A stretch of 64,000 nt of DNA, taken from NCBI GenBank assembly GCA_916048095.2, contig OU696586.1, forward strand, positions 7,155,749-7,219,748, written 5' to 3'. Each line of letters begins with the position of its first letter. Positions within the stretch are counted from its first letter, which is position 1. The translations under genes were made by a program, and so were the position numbers. This DNA is from Sacculina carcini. Its lineage: Eukaryota; Arthropoda; Thecostraca; Sacculinidae. The notes under the pieces are model-generated. The model did no database searches and was not told the DNA's origin. It saw only the letters and a program-made list of their open reading frames with translations. Positions 13,401 through 28,200 of the stretch are shown in pieces.

Positions 13401-16400
13401 TTATACCCACAAATGATACAAAAAAACGTGTAAAATTGGCAAAATTCTCAAATACATCCAAAATTACACTTGAACACCGGGCGACTAAAATTAATTCATT
13501 TTTCTACTATTTCTCAGTAACTATTTGTTATACATAAAAATAAATTATACCATCGTGCTAGATATCTTGTTTTCTACAACACGGTATTATTCTTAATTTT
13601 CTAAAGTGTATCTGAATTTTCCAAAGTGTATCTGAAGTGTTATGAATTGCTCCGCACAACGGGCGGGTTTTAATGCTATATATCTATATATACTATATAT
13701 ATATATATCTATATATATATACGATATATATCTATATATATCGTATAAAAGAGTTCCTCTGTCTGTGTGTTTGTTTGTCTGTCCCACCCTCCTTGGTCCA
13801 TTTTCAGCAAGCTGCTACTCGGTAACCACTTAATGTACCCGCCAAAAATTAATACCATTACGCTGGAAATTTTCTTGTCTACACGATAGGATAAATTTCA
13901 AATTTTAAAAATAAACCCAAAAAAAGTTATCGCGGTGAAAAGACAAAATGAACCCTGAAAAATGCGAAAATTTTGGTCAATATTCCTGCATCTACTCCTC
14001 ATAAACCAGAAATGGTACAGCCAAACAAATTATACGACTGTGTAGAGAATATTCTGTTCTACGCGATAGGCTATAATTAATATCCAAAAATTAAATATAA
14101 AATATGTAAAAATGACAAAATTTCAGTCTACATTCAAAATTATATTTAAGCTCGACGCGTCCGATTTTCTGTACTTTTTTCTCTATTTCTCAGCAACTAA
14201 CTATGACACCTCTAAATAAATATTACCATCATGCTGGCAATTTTGTTTTCTACAGCACGGTATACTTTTTAATTTTCCAAAGTGTATTAAAAAATGTTAC
14301 GGCGGTGTGAAGTCAAAATGACAAAGTCAAAAATGCAAAATTAGCACTGAAAAACGCGAATATTTTGGTCAATATTCCCCTATCTATTCCTCATAAACCA
14401 GCAAAGTTACAGCTATAAAAATTATACTATTGTGTAGAAAATTTTGTGTTCTACAAGAAATATTCTAATTTATACCCACAAATGATACAAAAAACGTGTA
14501 AAATTGGCAAAATTCTCAAATACATCCAAAATTACACTTGAACACCGGGTGACTAAAATTAATACATTTTTCTACTATTTTTCAGTAACTATTTGTCACA
14601 CATCAAAATTAATTATACCATCGTGCTAGACATCTTGTTTTCTACAATACGGTATAATTTGTAATTTTCCAAAGTGTATCTGAAGGAAGTCACGGCGGTG
14701 TAAAGTCAAATTGTCATGTTGCCAATTTGACAGCTATTATGCGCACTTGCGATTACACAGGAATATACACCGATTAAATTTCACTGAAGCCCAATCACAA
14801 TTAAGAATGCATCATATTATCTCCAAGCATGGATGGTGTGGTTTTATTGCGTACAGTTTAATTAATGCTACACTATACTGAATATAAAGGCTTTATTGTC
14901 CTCAATAACGGAATATACTACTGTGTAGAAAATTTTGTGTTCTACAAGAAAAGGTATAATTTATACCCACAAATGATACAAAAAACGTGTAAAATTGGCA
15001 AAATTCTCAAATACATCCAAAATTACACCTGAACACCGGGTGACTAAAATTTATTCATTTTTCTGCCTATTTCTCAAAAACTAATTGTGACACATTAAAA
15101 TGAATTATACCATCGTGCTAGAAATTTTGGTTTCTACAATACGGTATAATTCTTAATTTTCCAAAGTGTATCTGAAGGAAGTTACGGCGGTGTAAAGTCA
15201 AAATGTCATGTTGCCAATTTGACAGCTATTATGCGCACTGGCGATTACACATGAATATACACTGATTTAATTTCACTTAAGTCTAATCACAATTGACGCA
15301 CTTGCGATTACTCAGGAACATACTACTGTGTAGAAAATTTTGTGTTCTACAAGATAAGCTATAATTTATACCCACAAATGATACAAAAAAACGTGTAAAA
15401 TTGGCAAAATTCTCAAATACATCCAAAATTACACTTGAACACCGGGCGACTAAAATTAATTCATTTTTCTACTATTTCTCAGTAACTATTTGTTATACAT
15501 AAAAATAAATTATACCATCGTGCTAGATATCTTGTTTTCTACAACACGGTATTATTCTTAATTTTCTAAAGTGTATCTGAATTTTCCAAAGTGTATCTGA
15601 AGTGTTATGAATTGCTCCGCACAACGGGCGGGTTTTAATGCTATATATCTATATATACTATATATATATATCTATATATATATACGATATATATCTATAT
15701 ATATCGTATAAAAGAGTTCCTCTGTCTGTGTGTTTGTTTGTCTGTCCCACCCTCCTTGGTCCATTTTCAGCAAGCTGCTACTCGGTAACCACTTAATGTA
15801 CCCGCCAAAAATTAATACCATTACGCTGGAAATTTTCTTGTCTACACGATAGGATAAATTTCAAATTTTAAAAATAAACCCAAAAAAAGTTATCGCGGTG
15901 AAAAGACAAAATGAACCCTGAAAAATGCGAAAATTTTGGTCAATATTCCTGCATCTACTCCTCATAAACCAGAAATGGTACAGCCAAACAAATTATACGA
16001 CTGTGTAGAGAATATTCTGTTCTACGCGATAGGCTATAATTAATATCCAAAAATTAAATATAAAATATGTAAAAATGACAAAATTTCAGTCTACATTCAA
16101 AATTATATTTAAGCTCGACGCGTCCGATTTTCTGTACTTTTTTCTCTATTTCTCAGCAACTAACTATGACACCTCTAAATAAATATTACCATCATGCTGG
16201 CAATTTTGTTTTCTACAGCACGGTATACTTTTTAATTTTCCAAAGTGTATTAAAAAATGTTACGGCGGTGTGAAGTCAAAATGACAAAGTCAAAAATGCA
16301 AAATTAGCACTGAAAAACGCGAATATTTTGGTCAATATTCCCCTATCTATTCCTCATAAACCAGCAAAGTTACAGCTATAAAAATTATACTATTGTGTAG

Positions 16401-17260
16401 AAAATTTTGTGTTCTACAAGAAATATTCTAATTTATACCCACAAATGATACAAAAAACGTGTAAAATTGGCAAAATTCTCAAATACATCCAAAATTACAC
16501 TTGAACACCGGGTGACTAAAATTAATACATTTTTCTACTATTTTTCAGTAACTATTTGTCACACATCAAAATTAATTATACCATCGTGCTAGACATCTTG
16601 TTTTCTACAATACGGTATAATTTGTAATTTTCCAAAGTGTATCTGAAGGAAGTCACGGCGGTGTAAAGTCAAATTGTCATGTTGCCAATTTGACAGCTAT
16701 TATGCGCACTTGCGATTACACAGGAATATACACCGATTAAATTTCACTGAAGCCCAATCACAATTAAGAATGCATCATATTATCTCCAAGCATGGATGGT
16801 GTGGTTTTATTGCGTACAGTTTAATTAATGCTACACTATACTGAATATAAAGGCTTTATTGTCCTCAATAACGGAATATACTACTGTGTAGAAAATTTTG
16901 TGTTCTACAAGAAAAGGTATAATTTATACCCACAAATGATACAAAAAACGTGTAAAATTGGCAAAATTCTCAAATACATCCAAAATTACACCTGAACACC
17001 GGGTGACTAAAATTTATTCATTTTTCTGCCTATTTCTCAAAAACTAATTGTGACACATTAAAATGAATTATACCATCGTGCTAGAAATTTTGGTTTCTAC
17101 AATACGGTATAATTCTTAATTTTCCAAAGTGTATCTGAAGGAAGTTACGGCGGTGTAAAGTCAAAATGTCATGTTGCCAATTTGACAGCTATTATGCGCA
17201 CTGGCGATTACACATGAATATACACTGATTTAATTTCACTTAAGTCTAATCACAATTGAC

Positions 17261-19225
17261 GCACTTGCGATTACTCAGGAACATACTACTGTGTAGAAAA
17301 TTTTGTGTTCTACAAGATAAGCTATAATTTATACCCACAAATGATACAAAAAAACGTGTAAAATTGGCAAAATTCTCAAATACATCCAAAATTACACTTG
17401 AACACCGGGCGACTAAAATTAATTCATTTTTCTACTATTTCTCAGTAACTATTTGTTATACATAAAAATAAATTATACCATCGTGCTAGATATCTTGTTT
17501 TCTACAACACGGTATTATTCTTAATTTTCTAAAGTGTATCTGAATTTTCCAAAGTGTATCTGAAGTGTTATGAATTGCTCCGCACAACGGGCGGGTTTTA
17601 ATGCTATATATCTATATATACTATATATATATATATCTATATATATATACGATATATATCTATATATATCGTATAAAAGAGTTCCTCTGTCTGTGTGTTT
17701 GTTTGTCTGTCCCACCCTCCTTGGTCCATTTTCAGCAAGCTGCTACTCGGTAACCACTTAATGTACCCGCCAAAAATTAATACCATTACGCTGGAAATTT
17801 TCTTGTCTACACGATAGGATAAATTTCAAATTTTAAAAATAAACCCAAAAAAAGTTATCGCGGTGAAAAGACAAAATGAACCCTGAAAAATGCGAAAATT
17901 TTGGTCAATATTCCTGCATCTACTCCTCATAAACCAGAAATGGTACAGCCAAACAAATTATACGACTGTGTAGAGAATATTCTGTTCTACGCGATAGGCT
18001 ATAATTAATATCCAAAAATTAAATATAAAATATGTAAAAATGACAAAATTTCAGTCTACATTCAAAATTATATTTAAGCTCGACGCGTCCGATTTTCTGT
18101 ACTTTTTTCTCTATTTCTCAGCAACTAACTATGACACCTCTAAATAAATATTACCATCATGCTGGCAATTTTGTTTTCTACAGCACGGTATACTTTTTAA
18201 TTTTCCAAAGTGTATTAAAAAATGTTACGGCGGTGTGAAGTCAAAATGACAAAGTCAAAAATGCAAAATTAGCACTGAAAAACGCGAACATTTTGGTCAA
18301 TATTCCCCTATCTATTCCTCATAAACCAGCAAAGTTACAGCTATAAAAATTATACTATTGTGTAGAAAATTTTGTGTTCTACAAGAAATATTCTAATTTA
18401 TACCCACAAATGATACAAAAAACGTGTAAAATTGGCAAAATTCTCAAATACATCCAAAATTACACTTGAACACCGGGTGACTAAAATTAATACATTTTTC
18501 TACTATTTTTCAGTAACTATTTGTCACACATCAAAATTAATTATACCATCGTGCTAGACATCTTGTTTTCTACAATACGGTATAATTTGTAATTTTCCAA
18601 AGTGTATCTGAAGGAAGTCACGGCGGTGTAAAGTCAAATTGTCATGTTGCCAATTTGACAGCTATTATGCGCACTTGCGATTACACAGGAATATACACCG
18701 ATTAAATTTCACTGAAGCCCAATCACAATTAAGAATGCATCATATTATCTCCAAGCATGGATGGTGTGGTTTTATTGCGTACAGTTTAATTAATGCTACA
18801 CTATACTGAATATAAAGGCTTTATTGTCCTCAATAACGGAATATACTACTGTGTAGAAAATTTTGTGTTCTACAAGAAAAGGTATAATTTATACCCACAA
18901 ATGATACAAAAAACGTGTAAAATTGGCAAAATTCTCAAATACATCCAAAATTACACCTGAACACCGGGTGACTAAAATTTATTCATTTTTCTGCCTATTT
19001 CTCAAAAACTAATTGTGACACATTAAAATGAATTATACCATCGTGCTAGAAATTTTGGTTTCTACAATACGGTATAATTCTTAATTTTCCAAAGTGTATC
19101 TGAAGGAAGTTACGGCGGTGTAAAGTCAAAATGTCATGTTGCCAATTTGACAGCTATTATGCGCACTGGCGATTACACATGAATATACACTGATTTAATT
19201 TCACTTAAGTCTAATCACAATTGAC
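17261..19225 (+). repeat. Satellite unit 10 with private variant shared with unit 24
   Basis: 1,965-bp unit. It carries CGCGAACATT with C at 18,289, where almost all other units read CGCGAATATT. The only other array unit with this change is unit 24 (C at 45,739), 14 units and 27,450 bp away. Confidence 0.85.
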
Positions 19226-22200
19226 GCACTTGCGATTACTCAGGAACATACTACTGTGTAGAAAATTTTGTGTTCTACAAGATAAGCTATAATTTACACC
19301 CACAAATGATACAAAAAAACGTGTAAAATTGGCAAAATTCTCAAATACATCCAAAATTACACTTGAACACCGGGCGACTAAAATTAATTCATTTTTCTAC
19401 TATTTCTCAGTAACTATTTGTTATACATAAAAATAAATTATACCATCGTGCTAGATATCTTGTTTTCTACAACACGGTATTATTCTTAATTTTCTAAAGT
19501 GTATCTGAATTTTCCAAAGTGTATCTGAAGTGTTATGAATTGCTCCGCACAACGGGCGGGTTTTAATGCTATATATCTATATATACTATATATATATATA
19601 TCTATATATATATACGATATATATCTATATATATCGTATAAAAGAGTTCCTCTGTCTGTGTGTTTGTTTGTCTGTCCCACCCTCCTTGGTCCATTTTCAG
19701 CAAGCTGCTACTCGGTAACCACTTAATGTACCCGCCAAAAATTAATACCATTACGCTGGAAATTTTCTTGTCTACACGATAGGATAAATTTCAAATTTTA
19801 AAAATAAACCCAAAAAAAGTTATCGCGGTGAAAAGACAAAATGAACCCTGAAAAATGCGAAAATTTTGGTCAATATTCCTGCATCTACTCCTCATAAACC
19901 AGAAATGGTACAGCCAAACAAATTATACGACTGTGTAGAGAATATTCTGTTCTACGCGATAGGCTATAATTAATATCCAAAAATTAAATATAAAATATGT
20001 AAAAATGACAAAATTTCAGTCTACATTCAAAATTATATTTAAGCTCGACGCGTCCGATTTTCTGTACTTTTTTCTCTATTTCTCAGCAACTAACTATGAC
20101 ACCTCTAAATAAATATTACCATCATGCTGGCAATTTTGTTTTCTACAGCACGGTATACTTTTTAATTTTCCAAAGTGTATTAAAAAATGTTACGGCGGTG
20201 TGAAGTCAAAATGACAAAGTCAAAAATGCAAAATTAGCACTGAAAAACGCGAATATTTTGGTCAATATTCCCCTATCTATTCCTCATAAACCAGCAAAGT
20301 TACAGCTATAAAAATTATACTATTGTGTAGAAAATTTTGTGTTCTACAAGAAATATTCTAATTTATACCCACAAATGATACAAAAAACGTGTAAAATTGG
20401 CAAAATTCTCAAATACATCCAAAATTACACTTGAACACCGGGTGACTAAAATTAATACATTTTTCTACTATTTTTCAGTAACTATTTGTCACACATCAAA
20501 ATTAATTATACCATCGTGCTAGACATCTTGTTTTCTACAATACGGTATAATTTGTAATTTTCCAAAGTGTATCTGAAGGAAGTCACGGCGGTGTAAAGTC
20601 AAATTGTCATGTTGCCAATTTGACAGCTATTATGCGCACTTGCGATTACACAGGAATATACACCGATTAAATTTCACTGAAGCCCAATCACAATTAAGAA
20701 TGCATCATATTATCTCCAAGCATGGATGGTGTGGTTTTATTGCGTACAGTTTAATTAATGCTACACTATACTGAATATAAAGGCTTTATTGTCCTCAATA
20801 ACGGAATATACTACTGTGTAGAAAATTTTGTGTTCTACAAGAAAAGGTATAATTTATACCCACAAATGATACAAAAAACGTGTAAAATTGGCAAAATTCT
20901 CAAATACATCCAAAATTACACCTGAACACCGGGTGACTAAAATTTATTCATTTTTCTGCCTATTTCTCAAAAACTAATTGTGACACATTAAAATGAATTA
21001 TACCATCGTGCTAGAAATTTTGGTTTCTACAATACGGTATAATTCTTAATTTTCCAAAGTGTATCTGAAGGAAGTTACGGCGGTGTAAAGTCAAAATGTC
21101 ATGTTGCCAATTTGACAGCTATTATGCGCACTGGCGATTACACATGAATATACACTGATTTAATTTCACTTAAGTCTAATCACAATTGACGCACTTGCGA
21201 TTACTCAGGAACATACTACTGTGTAGAAAATTTTGTGTTCTACAAGATAAGCTATAATTTACACCCACAAATGATACAAAAAAACGTGTAAAATTGGCAA
21301 AATTCTCAAATACATCCAAAATTACACTTGAACACCGGGCGACTAAAATTAATTCATTTTTCTACTATTTCTCAGTAACTATTTGTTATACATAAAAATA
21401 AATTATACCATCGTGCTAGATATCTTGTTTTCTACAACACGGTATTATTCTTAATTTTCTAAAGTGTATCTGAATTTTCCAAAGTGTATCTGAAGTGTTA
21501 TGAATTGCTCCGCACAACGGGCGGGTTTTAATGCTATATATCTATATATACTATATATATATATATCTATATATATATACGATATATATCTATATATATC
21601 GTATAAAAGAGTTCCTCTGTCTGTGTGTTTGTTTGTCTGTCCCACCCTCCTTGGTCCATTTTCAGCAAGCTGCTACTCGGTAACCACTTAATGTACCCGC
21701 CAAAAATTAATACCATTACGCTGGAAATTTTCTTGTCTACACGATAGGATAAATTTCAAATTTTAAAAATAAACCCAAAAAAAGTTATCGCGGTGAAAAG
21801 ACAAAATGAACCCTGAAAAATGCGAAAATTTTGGTCAATATTCCTGCATCTACTCCTCATAAACCAGAAATGGTACAGCCAAACAAATTATACGACTGTG
21901 TAGAGAATATTCTGTTCTACGCGATAGGCTATAATTAATATCCAAAAATTAAATATAAAATATGTAAAAATGACAAAATTTCAGTCTACATTCAAAATTA
22001 TATTTAAGCTCGACGCGTCCGATTTTCTGTACTTTTTTCTCTATTTCTCAGCAACTAACTATGACACCTCTAAATAAATATTACCATCATGCTGGCAATT
22101 TTGTTTTCTACAGCACGGTATACTTTTTAATTTTCCAAAGTGTATTAAAAAATGTTACGGCGGTGTGAAGTCAAAATGACAAAGTCAAAAATGCAAAATT

Positions 22201-25200
22201 AGCACTGAAAAACGCGAATATTTTGGTCAATATTCCCCTATCTATTCCTCATAAACCAGCAAAGTTACAGCTATAAAAATTATACTATTGTGTAGAAAAT
22301 TTTGTGTTCTACAAGAAATATTCTAATTTATACCCACAAATGATACAAAAAACGTGTAAAATTGGCAAAATTCTCAAATACATCCAAAATTACACTTGAA
22401 CACCGGGTGACTAAAATTAATACATTTTTCTACTATTTTTCAGTAACTATTTGTCACACATCAAAATTAATTATACCATCGTGCTAGACATCTTGTTTTC
22501 TACAATACGGTATAATTTGTAATTTTCCAAAGTGTATCTGAAGGAAGTCACGGCGGTGTAAAGTCAAATTGTCATGTTGCCAATTTGACAGCTATTATGC
22601 GCACTTGCGATTACACAGGAATATACACCGATTAAATTTCACTGAAGCCCAATCACAATTAAGAATGCATCATATTATCTCCAAGCATGGATGGTGTGGT
22701 TTTATTGCGTACAGTTTAATTAATGCTACACTATACTGAATATAAAGGCTTTATTGTCCTCAATAACGGAATATACTACTGTGTAGAAAATTTTGTGTTC
22801 TACAAGAAAAGGTATAATTTATACCCACAAATGATACAAAAAACGTGTAAAATTGGCAAAATTCTCAAATACATCCAAAATTACACCTGAACACCGGGTG
22901 ACTAAAATTTATTCATTTTTCTGCCTATTTCTCAAAAACTAATTGTGACACATTAAAATGAATTATACCATCGTGCTAGAAATTTTGGTTTCTACAATAC
23001 GGTATAATTCTTAATTTTCCAAAGTGTATCTGAAGGAAGTTACGGCGGTGTAAAGTCAAAATGTCATGTTGCCAATTTGACAGCTATTATGCGCACTGGC
23101 GATTACACATGAATATACACTGATTTAATTTCACTTAAGTCTAATCACAATTGACGCACTTGCGATTACTCAGGAACATACTACTGTGTAGAAAATTTTG
23201 TGTTCTACAAGATAAGCTATAATTTATACCCACAAATGATACAAAAAAACGTGTAAAATTGGCAAAATTCTCAAATACATCCAAAATTACACTTGAACAC
23301 CGGGCGACTAAAATTAATTCATTTTTCTACTATTTCTCAGTAACTATTTGTTATACATAAAAATAAATTATACCATCGTGCTAGATATCTTGTTTTCTAC
23401 AACACGGTATTATTCTTAATTTTCTAAAGTGTATCTGAATTTTCCAAAGTGTATCTGAAGTGTTATGAATTGCTCCGCACAACGGGCGGGTTTTAATGCT
23501 ATATATCTATATATACTATATATATATATATCTATATATATATACGATATATATCTATATATATCGTATAAAAGAGTTCCTCTGTCTGTGTGTTTGTTTG
23601 TCTGTCCCACCCTCCTTGGTCCATTTTCAGCAAGCTGCTACTCGGTAACCACTTAATGTACCCGCCAAAAATTAATACCATTACGCTGGAAATTTTCTTG
23701 TCTACACGATAGGATAAATTTCAAATTTTAAAAATAAACCCAAAAAAAGTTATCGCGGTGAAAAGACAAAATGAACCCTGAAAAATGCGAAAATTTTGGT
23801 CAATATTCCTGCATCTACTCCTCATAAACCAGAAATGGTACAGCCAAACAAATTATACGACTGTGTAGAGAATATTCTGTTCTACGCGATAGGCTATAAT
23901 TAATATCCAAAAATTAAATATAAAATATGTAAAAATGACAAAATTTCAGTCTACATTCAAAATTATATTTAAGCTCGACGCGTCCGATTTTCTGTACTTT
24001 TTTCTCTATTTCTCAGCAACTAACTATGACACCTCTAAATAAATATTACCATCATGCTGGCAATTTTGTTTTCTACAGCACGGTATACTTTTTAATTTTC
24101 CAAAGTGTATTAAAAAATGTTACGGCGGTGTGAAGTCAAAATGACAAAGTCAAAAATGCAAAATTAGCACTGAAAAACGCGAATATTTTGGTCAATATTC
24201 CCCTATCTATTCCTCATAAACCAGCAAAGTTACAGCTATAAAAATTATACTATTGTGTAGAAAATTTTGTGTTCTACAAGAAATATTCTAATTTATACCC
24301 ACAAATGATACAAAAAACGTGTAAAATTGGCAAAATTCTCAAATACATCCAAAATTACACTTGAACACCGGGTGACTAAAATTAATACATTTTTCTACTA
24401 TTTTTCAGTAACTATTTGTCACACATCAAAATTAATTATACCATCGTGCTAGACATCTTGTTTTCTACAATACGGTATAATTTGTAATTTTCCAAAGTGT
24501 ATCTGAAGGAAGTCACGGCGGTGTAAAGTCAAATTGTCATGTTGCCAATTTGACAGCTATTATGCGCACTTGCGATTACACAGGAATATACACCGATTAA
24601 ATTTCACTGAAGCCCAATCACAATTAAGAATGCATCATATTATCTCCAAGCATGGATGGTGTGGTTTTATTGCGTACAGTTTAATTAATGCTACACTATA
24701 CTGAATATAAAGGCTTTATTGTCCTCAATAACGGAATATACTACTGTGTAGAAAATTTTGTGTTCTACAAGAAAAGGTATAATTTATACCCACAAATGAT
24801 ACAAAAAACGTGTAAAATTGGCAAAATTCTCAAATACATCCAAAATTACACCTGAACACCGGGTGACTAAAATTTATTCATTTTTCTGCCTATTTCTCAA
24901 AAACTAATTGTGACACATTAAAATGAATTATACCATCGTGCTAGAAATTTTGGTTTCTACAATACGGTATAATTCTTAATTTTCCAAAGTGTATCTGAAG
25001 GAAGTTACGGCGGTGTAAAGTCAAAATGTCATGTTGCCAATTTGACAGCTATTATGCGCACTGGCGATTACACATGAATATACACTGATTTAATTTCACT
25101 TAAGTCTAATCACAATTGACGCACTTGCGATTACTCAGGAACATACTACTGTGTAGAAAATTTTGTGTTCTACAAGATAAGCTATAATTTATACCCACAA

Positions 25201-28200
25201 ATGATACAAAAAAACGTGTAAAATTGGCAAAATTCTCAAATACATCCAAAATTACACTTGAACACCGGGCGACTAAAATTAATTCATTTTTCTACTATTT
25301 CTCAGTAACTATTTGTTATACATAAAAATAAATTATACCATCGTGCTAGATATCTTGTTTTCTACAACACGGTATTATTCTTAATTTTCTAAAGTGTATC
25401 TGAATTTTCCAAAGTGTATCTGAAGTGTTATGAATTGCTCCGCACAACGGGCGGGTTTTAATGCTATATATCTATATATACTATATATATATATCTATAT
25501 ATATATACGATATATATCTATATATATCGTATAAAAGAGTTCCTCTGTCTGTGTGTTTGTTTGTCTGTCCCACCCTCCTTGGTCCATTTTCAGCAAGCTG
25601 CTACTCGGTAACCACTTAATGTACCCGCCAAAAATTAATACCATTACGCTGGAAATTTTCTTGTCTACACGATAGGATAAATTTCAAATTTTAAAAATAA
25701 ACCCAAAAAAAGTTATCGCGGTGAAAAGACAAAATGAACCCTGAAAAATGCGAAAATTTTGGTCAATATTCCTGCATCTACTCCTCATAAACCAGAAATG
25801 GTACAGCCAAACAAATTATACGACTGTGTAGAGAATATTCTGTTCTACGCGATAGGCTATAATTAATATCCAAAAATTAAATATAAAATATGTAAAAATG
25901 ACAAAATTTCAGTCTACATTCAAAATTATATTTAAGCTCGACGCGTCCGATTTTCTGTACTTTTTTCTCTATTTCTCAGCAACTAACTATGACACCTCTA
26001 AATAAATATTACCATCATGCTGGCAATTTTGTTTTCTACAGCACGGTATACTTTTTAATTTTCCAAAGTGTATTAAAAAATGTTACGGCGGTGTGAAGTC
26101 AAAATGACAAAGTCAAAAATGCAAAATTAGCACTGAAAAACGCGAATATTTTGGTCAATATTCCCCTATCTATTCCTCATAAACCAGCAAAGTTACAGCT
26201 ATAAAAATTATACTATTGTGTAGAAAATTTTGTGTTCTACAAGAAATATTCTAATTTATACCCACAAATGATACAAAAAACGTGTAAAATTGGCAAAATT
26301 CTCAAATACATCCAAAATTACACTTGAACACCGGGTGACTAAAATTAATACATTTTTCTACTATTTTTCAGTAACTATTTGTCACACATCAAAATTAATT
26401 ATACCATCGTGCTAGACATCTTGTTTTCTACAATACGGTATAATTTGTAATTTTCCAAAGTGTATCTGAAGGAAGTCACGGCGGTGTAAAGTCAAATTGT
26501 CATGTTGCCAATTTGACAGCTATTATGCGCACTTGCGATTACACAGGAATATACACCGATTAAATTTCACTGAAGCCCAATCACAATTAAGAATGCATCA
26601 TATTATCTCCAAGCATGGATGGTGTGGTTTTATTGCGTACAGTTTAATTAATGCTACACTATACTGAATATAAAGGCTTTATTGTCCTCAATAACGGAAT
26701 ATACTACTGTGTAGAAAATTTTGTGTTCTACAAGAAAAGGTATAATTTATACCCACAAATGATACAAAAAACGTGTAAAATTGGCAAAATTCTCAAATAC
26801 ATCCAAAATTACACCTGAACACCGGGTGACTAAAATTTATTCATTTTTCTGCCTATTTCTCAAAAACTAATTGTGACACATTAAAATGAATTATACCATC
26901 GTGCTAGAAATTTTGGTTTCTACAATACGGTATAATTCTTAATTTTCCAAAGTGTATCTGAAGGAAGTTACGGCGGTGTAAAGTCAAAATGTCATGTTGC
27001 CAATTTGACAGCTATTATGCGCACTGGCGATTACACATGAATATACACTGATTTAATTTCACTTAAGTCTAATCACAATTGACGCACTTGCGATTACTCA
27101 GGAACATACTACTGTGTAGAAAATTTTGTGTTCTACAAGATAAGCTATAATTTATACCCACAAATGATACAAAAAAACGTGTAAAATTGGCAAAATTCTC
27201 AAATACATCCAAAATTACACTTGAACACCGGGCGACTAAAATTAATTCATTTTTCTACTATTTCTCAGTAACTATTTGTTATACATAAAAATAAATTATA
27301 CCATCGTGCTAGATATCTTGTTTTCTACAACACGGTATTATTCTTAATTTTCTAAAGTGTATCTGAATTTTCCAAAGTGTATCTGAAGTGTTATGAATTG
27401 CTCCGCACAACGGGCGGGTTTTAATGCTATATATCTATATATACTATATATATATATCTATATATATATACGATATATATCTATATATATCGTATAAAAG
27501 AGTTCCTCTGTCTGTGTGTTTGTTTGTCTGTCCCACCCTCCTTGGTCCATTTTCAGCAAGCTGCTACTCGGTAACCACTTAATGTACCCGCCAAAAATTA
27601 ATACCATTACGCTGGAAATTTTCTTGTCTACACGATAGGATAAATTTCAAATTTTAAAAATAAACCCAAAAAAAGTTATCGCGGTGAAAAGACAAAATGA
27701 ACCCTGAAAAATGCGAAAATTTTGGTCAATATTCCTGCATCTACTCCTCATAAACCAGAAATGGTACAGCCAAACAAATTATACGACTGTGTAGAGAATA
27801 TTCTGTTCTACGCGATAGGCTATAATTAATATCCAAAAATTAAATATAAAATATGTAAAAATGACAAAATTTCAGTCTACATTCAAAATTATATTTAAGC
27901 TCGACGCGTCCGATTTTCTGTACTTTTTTCTCTATTTCTCAGCAACTAACTATGACACCTCTAAATAAATATTACCATCATGCTGGCAATTTTGTTTTCT
28001 ACAGCACGGTATACTTTTTAATTTTCCAAAGTGTATTAAAAAATGTTACGGCGGTGTGAAGTCAAAATGACAAAGTCAAAAATGCAAAATTAGCACTGAA
28101 AAACGCGAATATTTTGGTCAATATTCCCCTATCTATTCCTCATAAACCAGCAAAGTTACAGCTATAAAAATTATACTATTGTGTAGAAAATTTTGTGTTC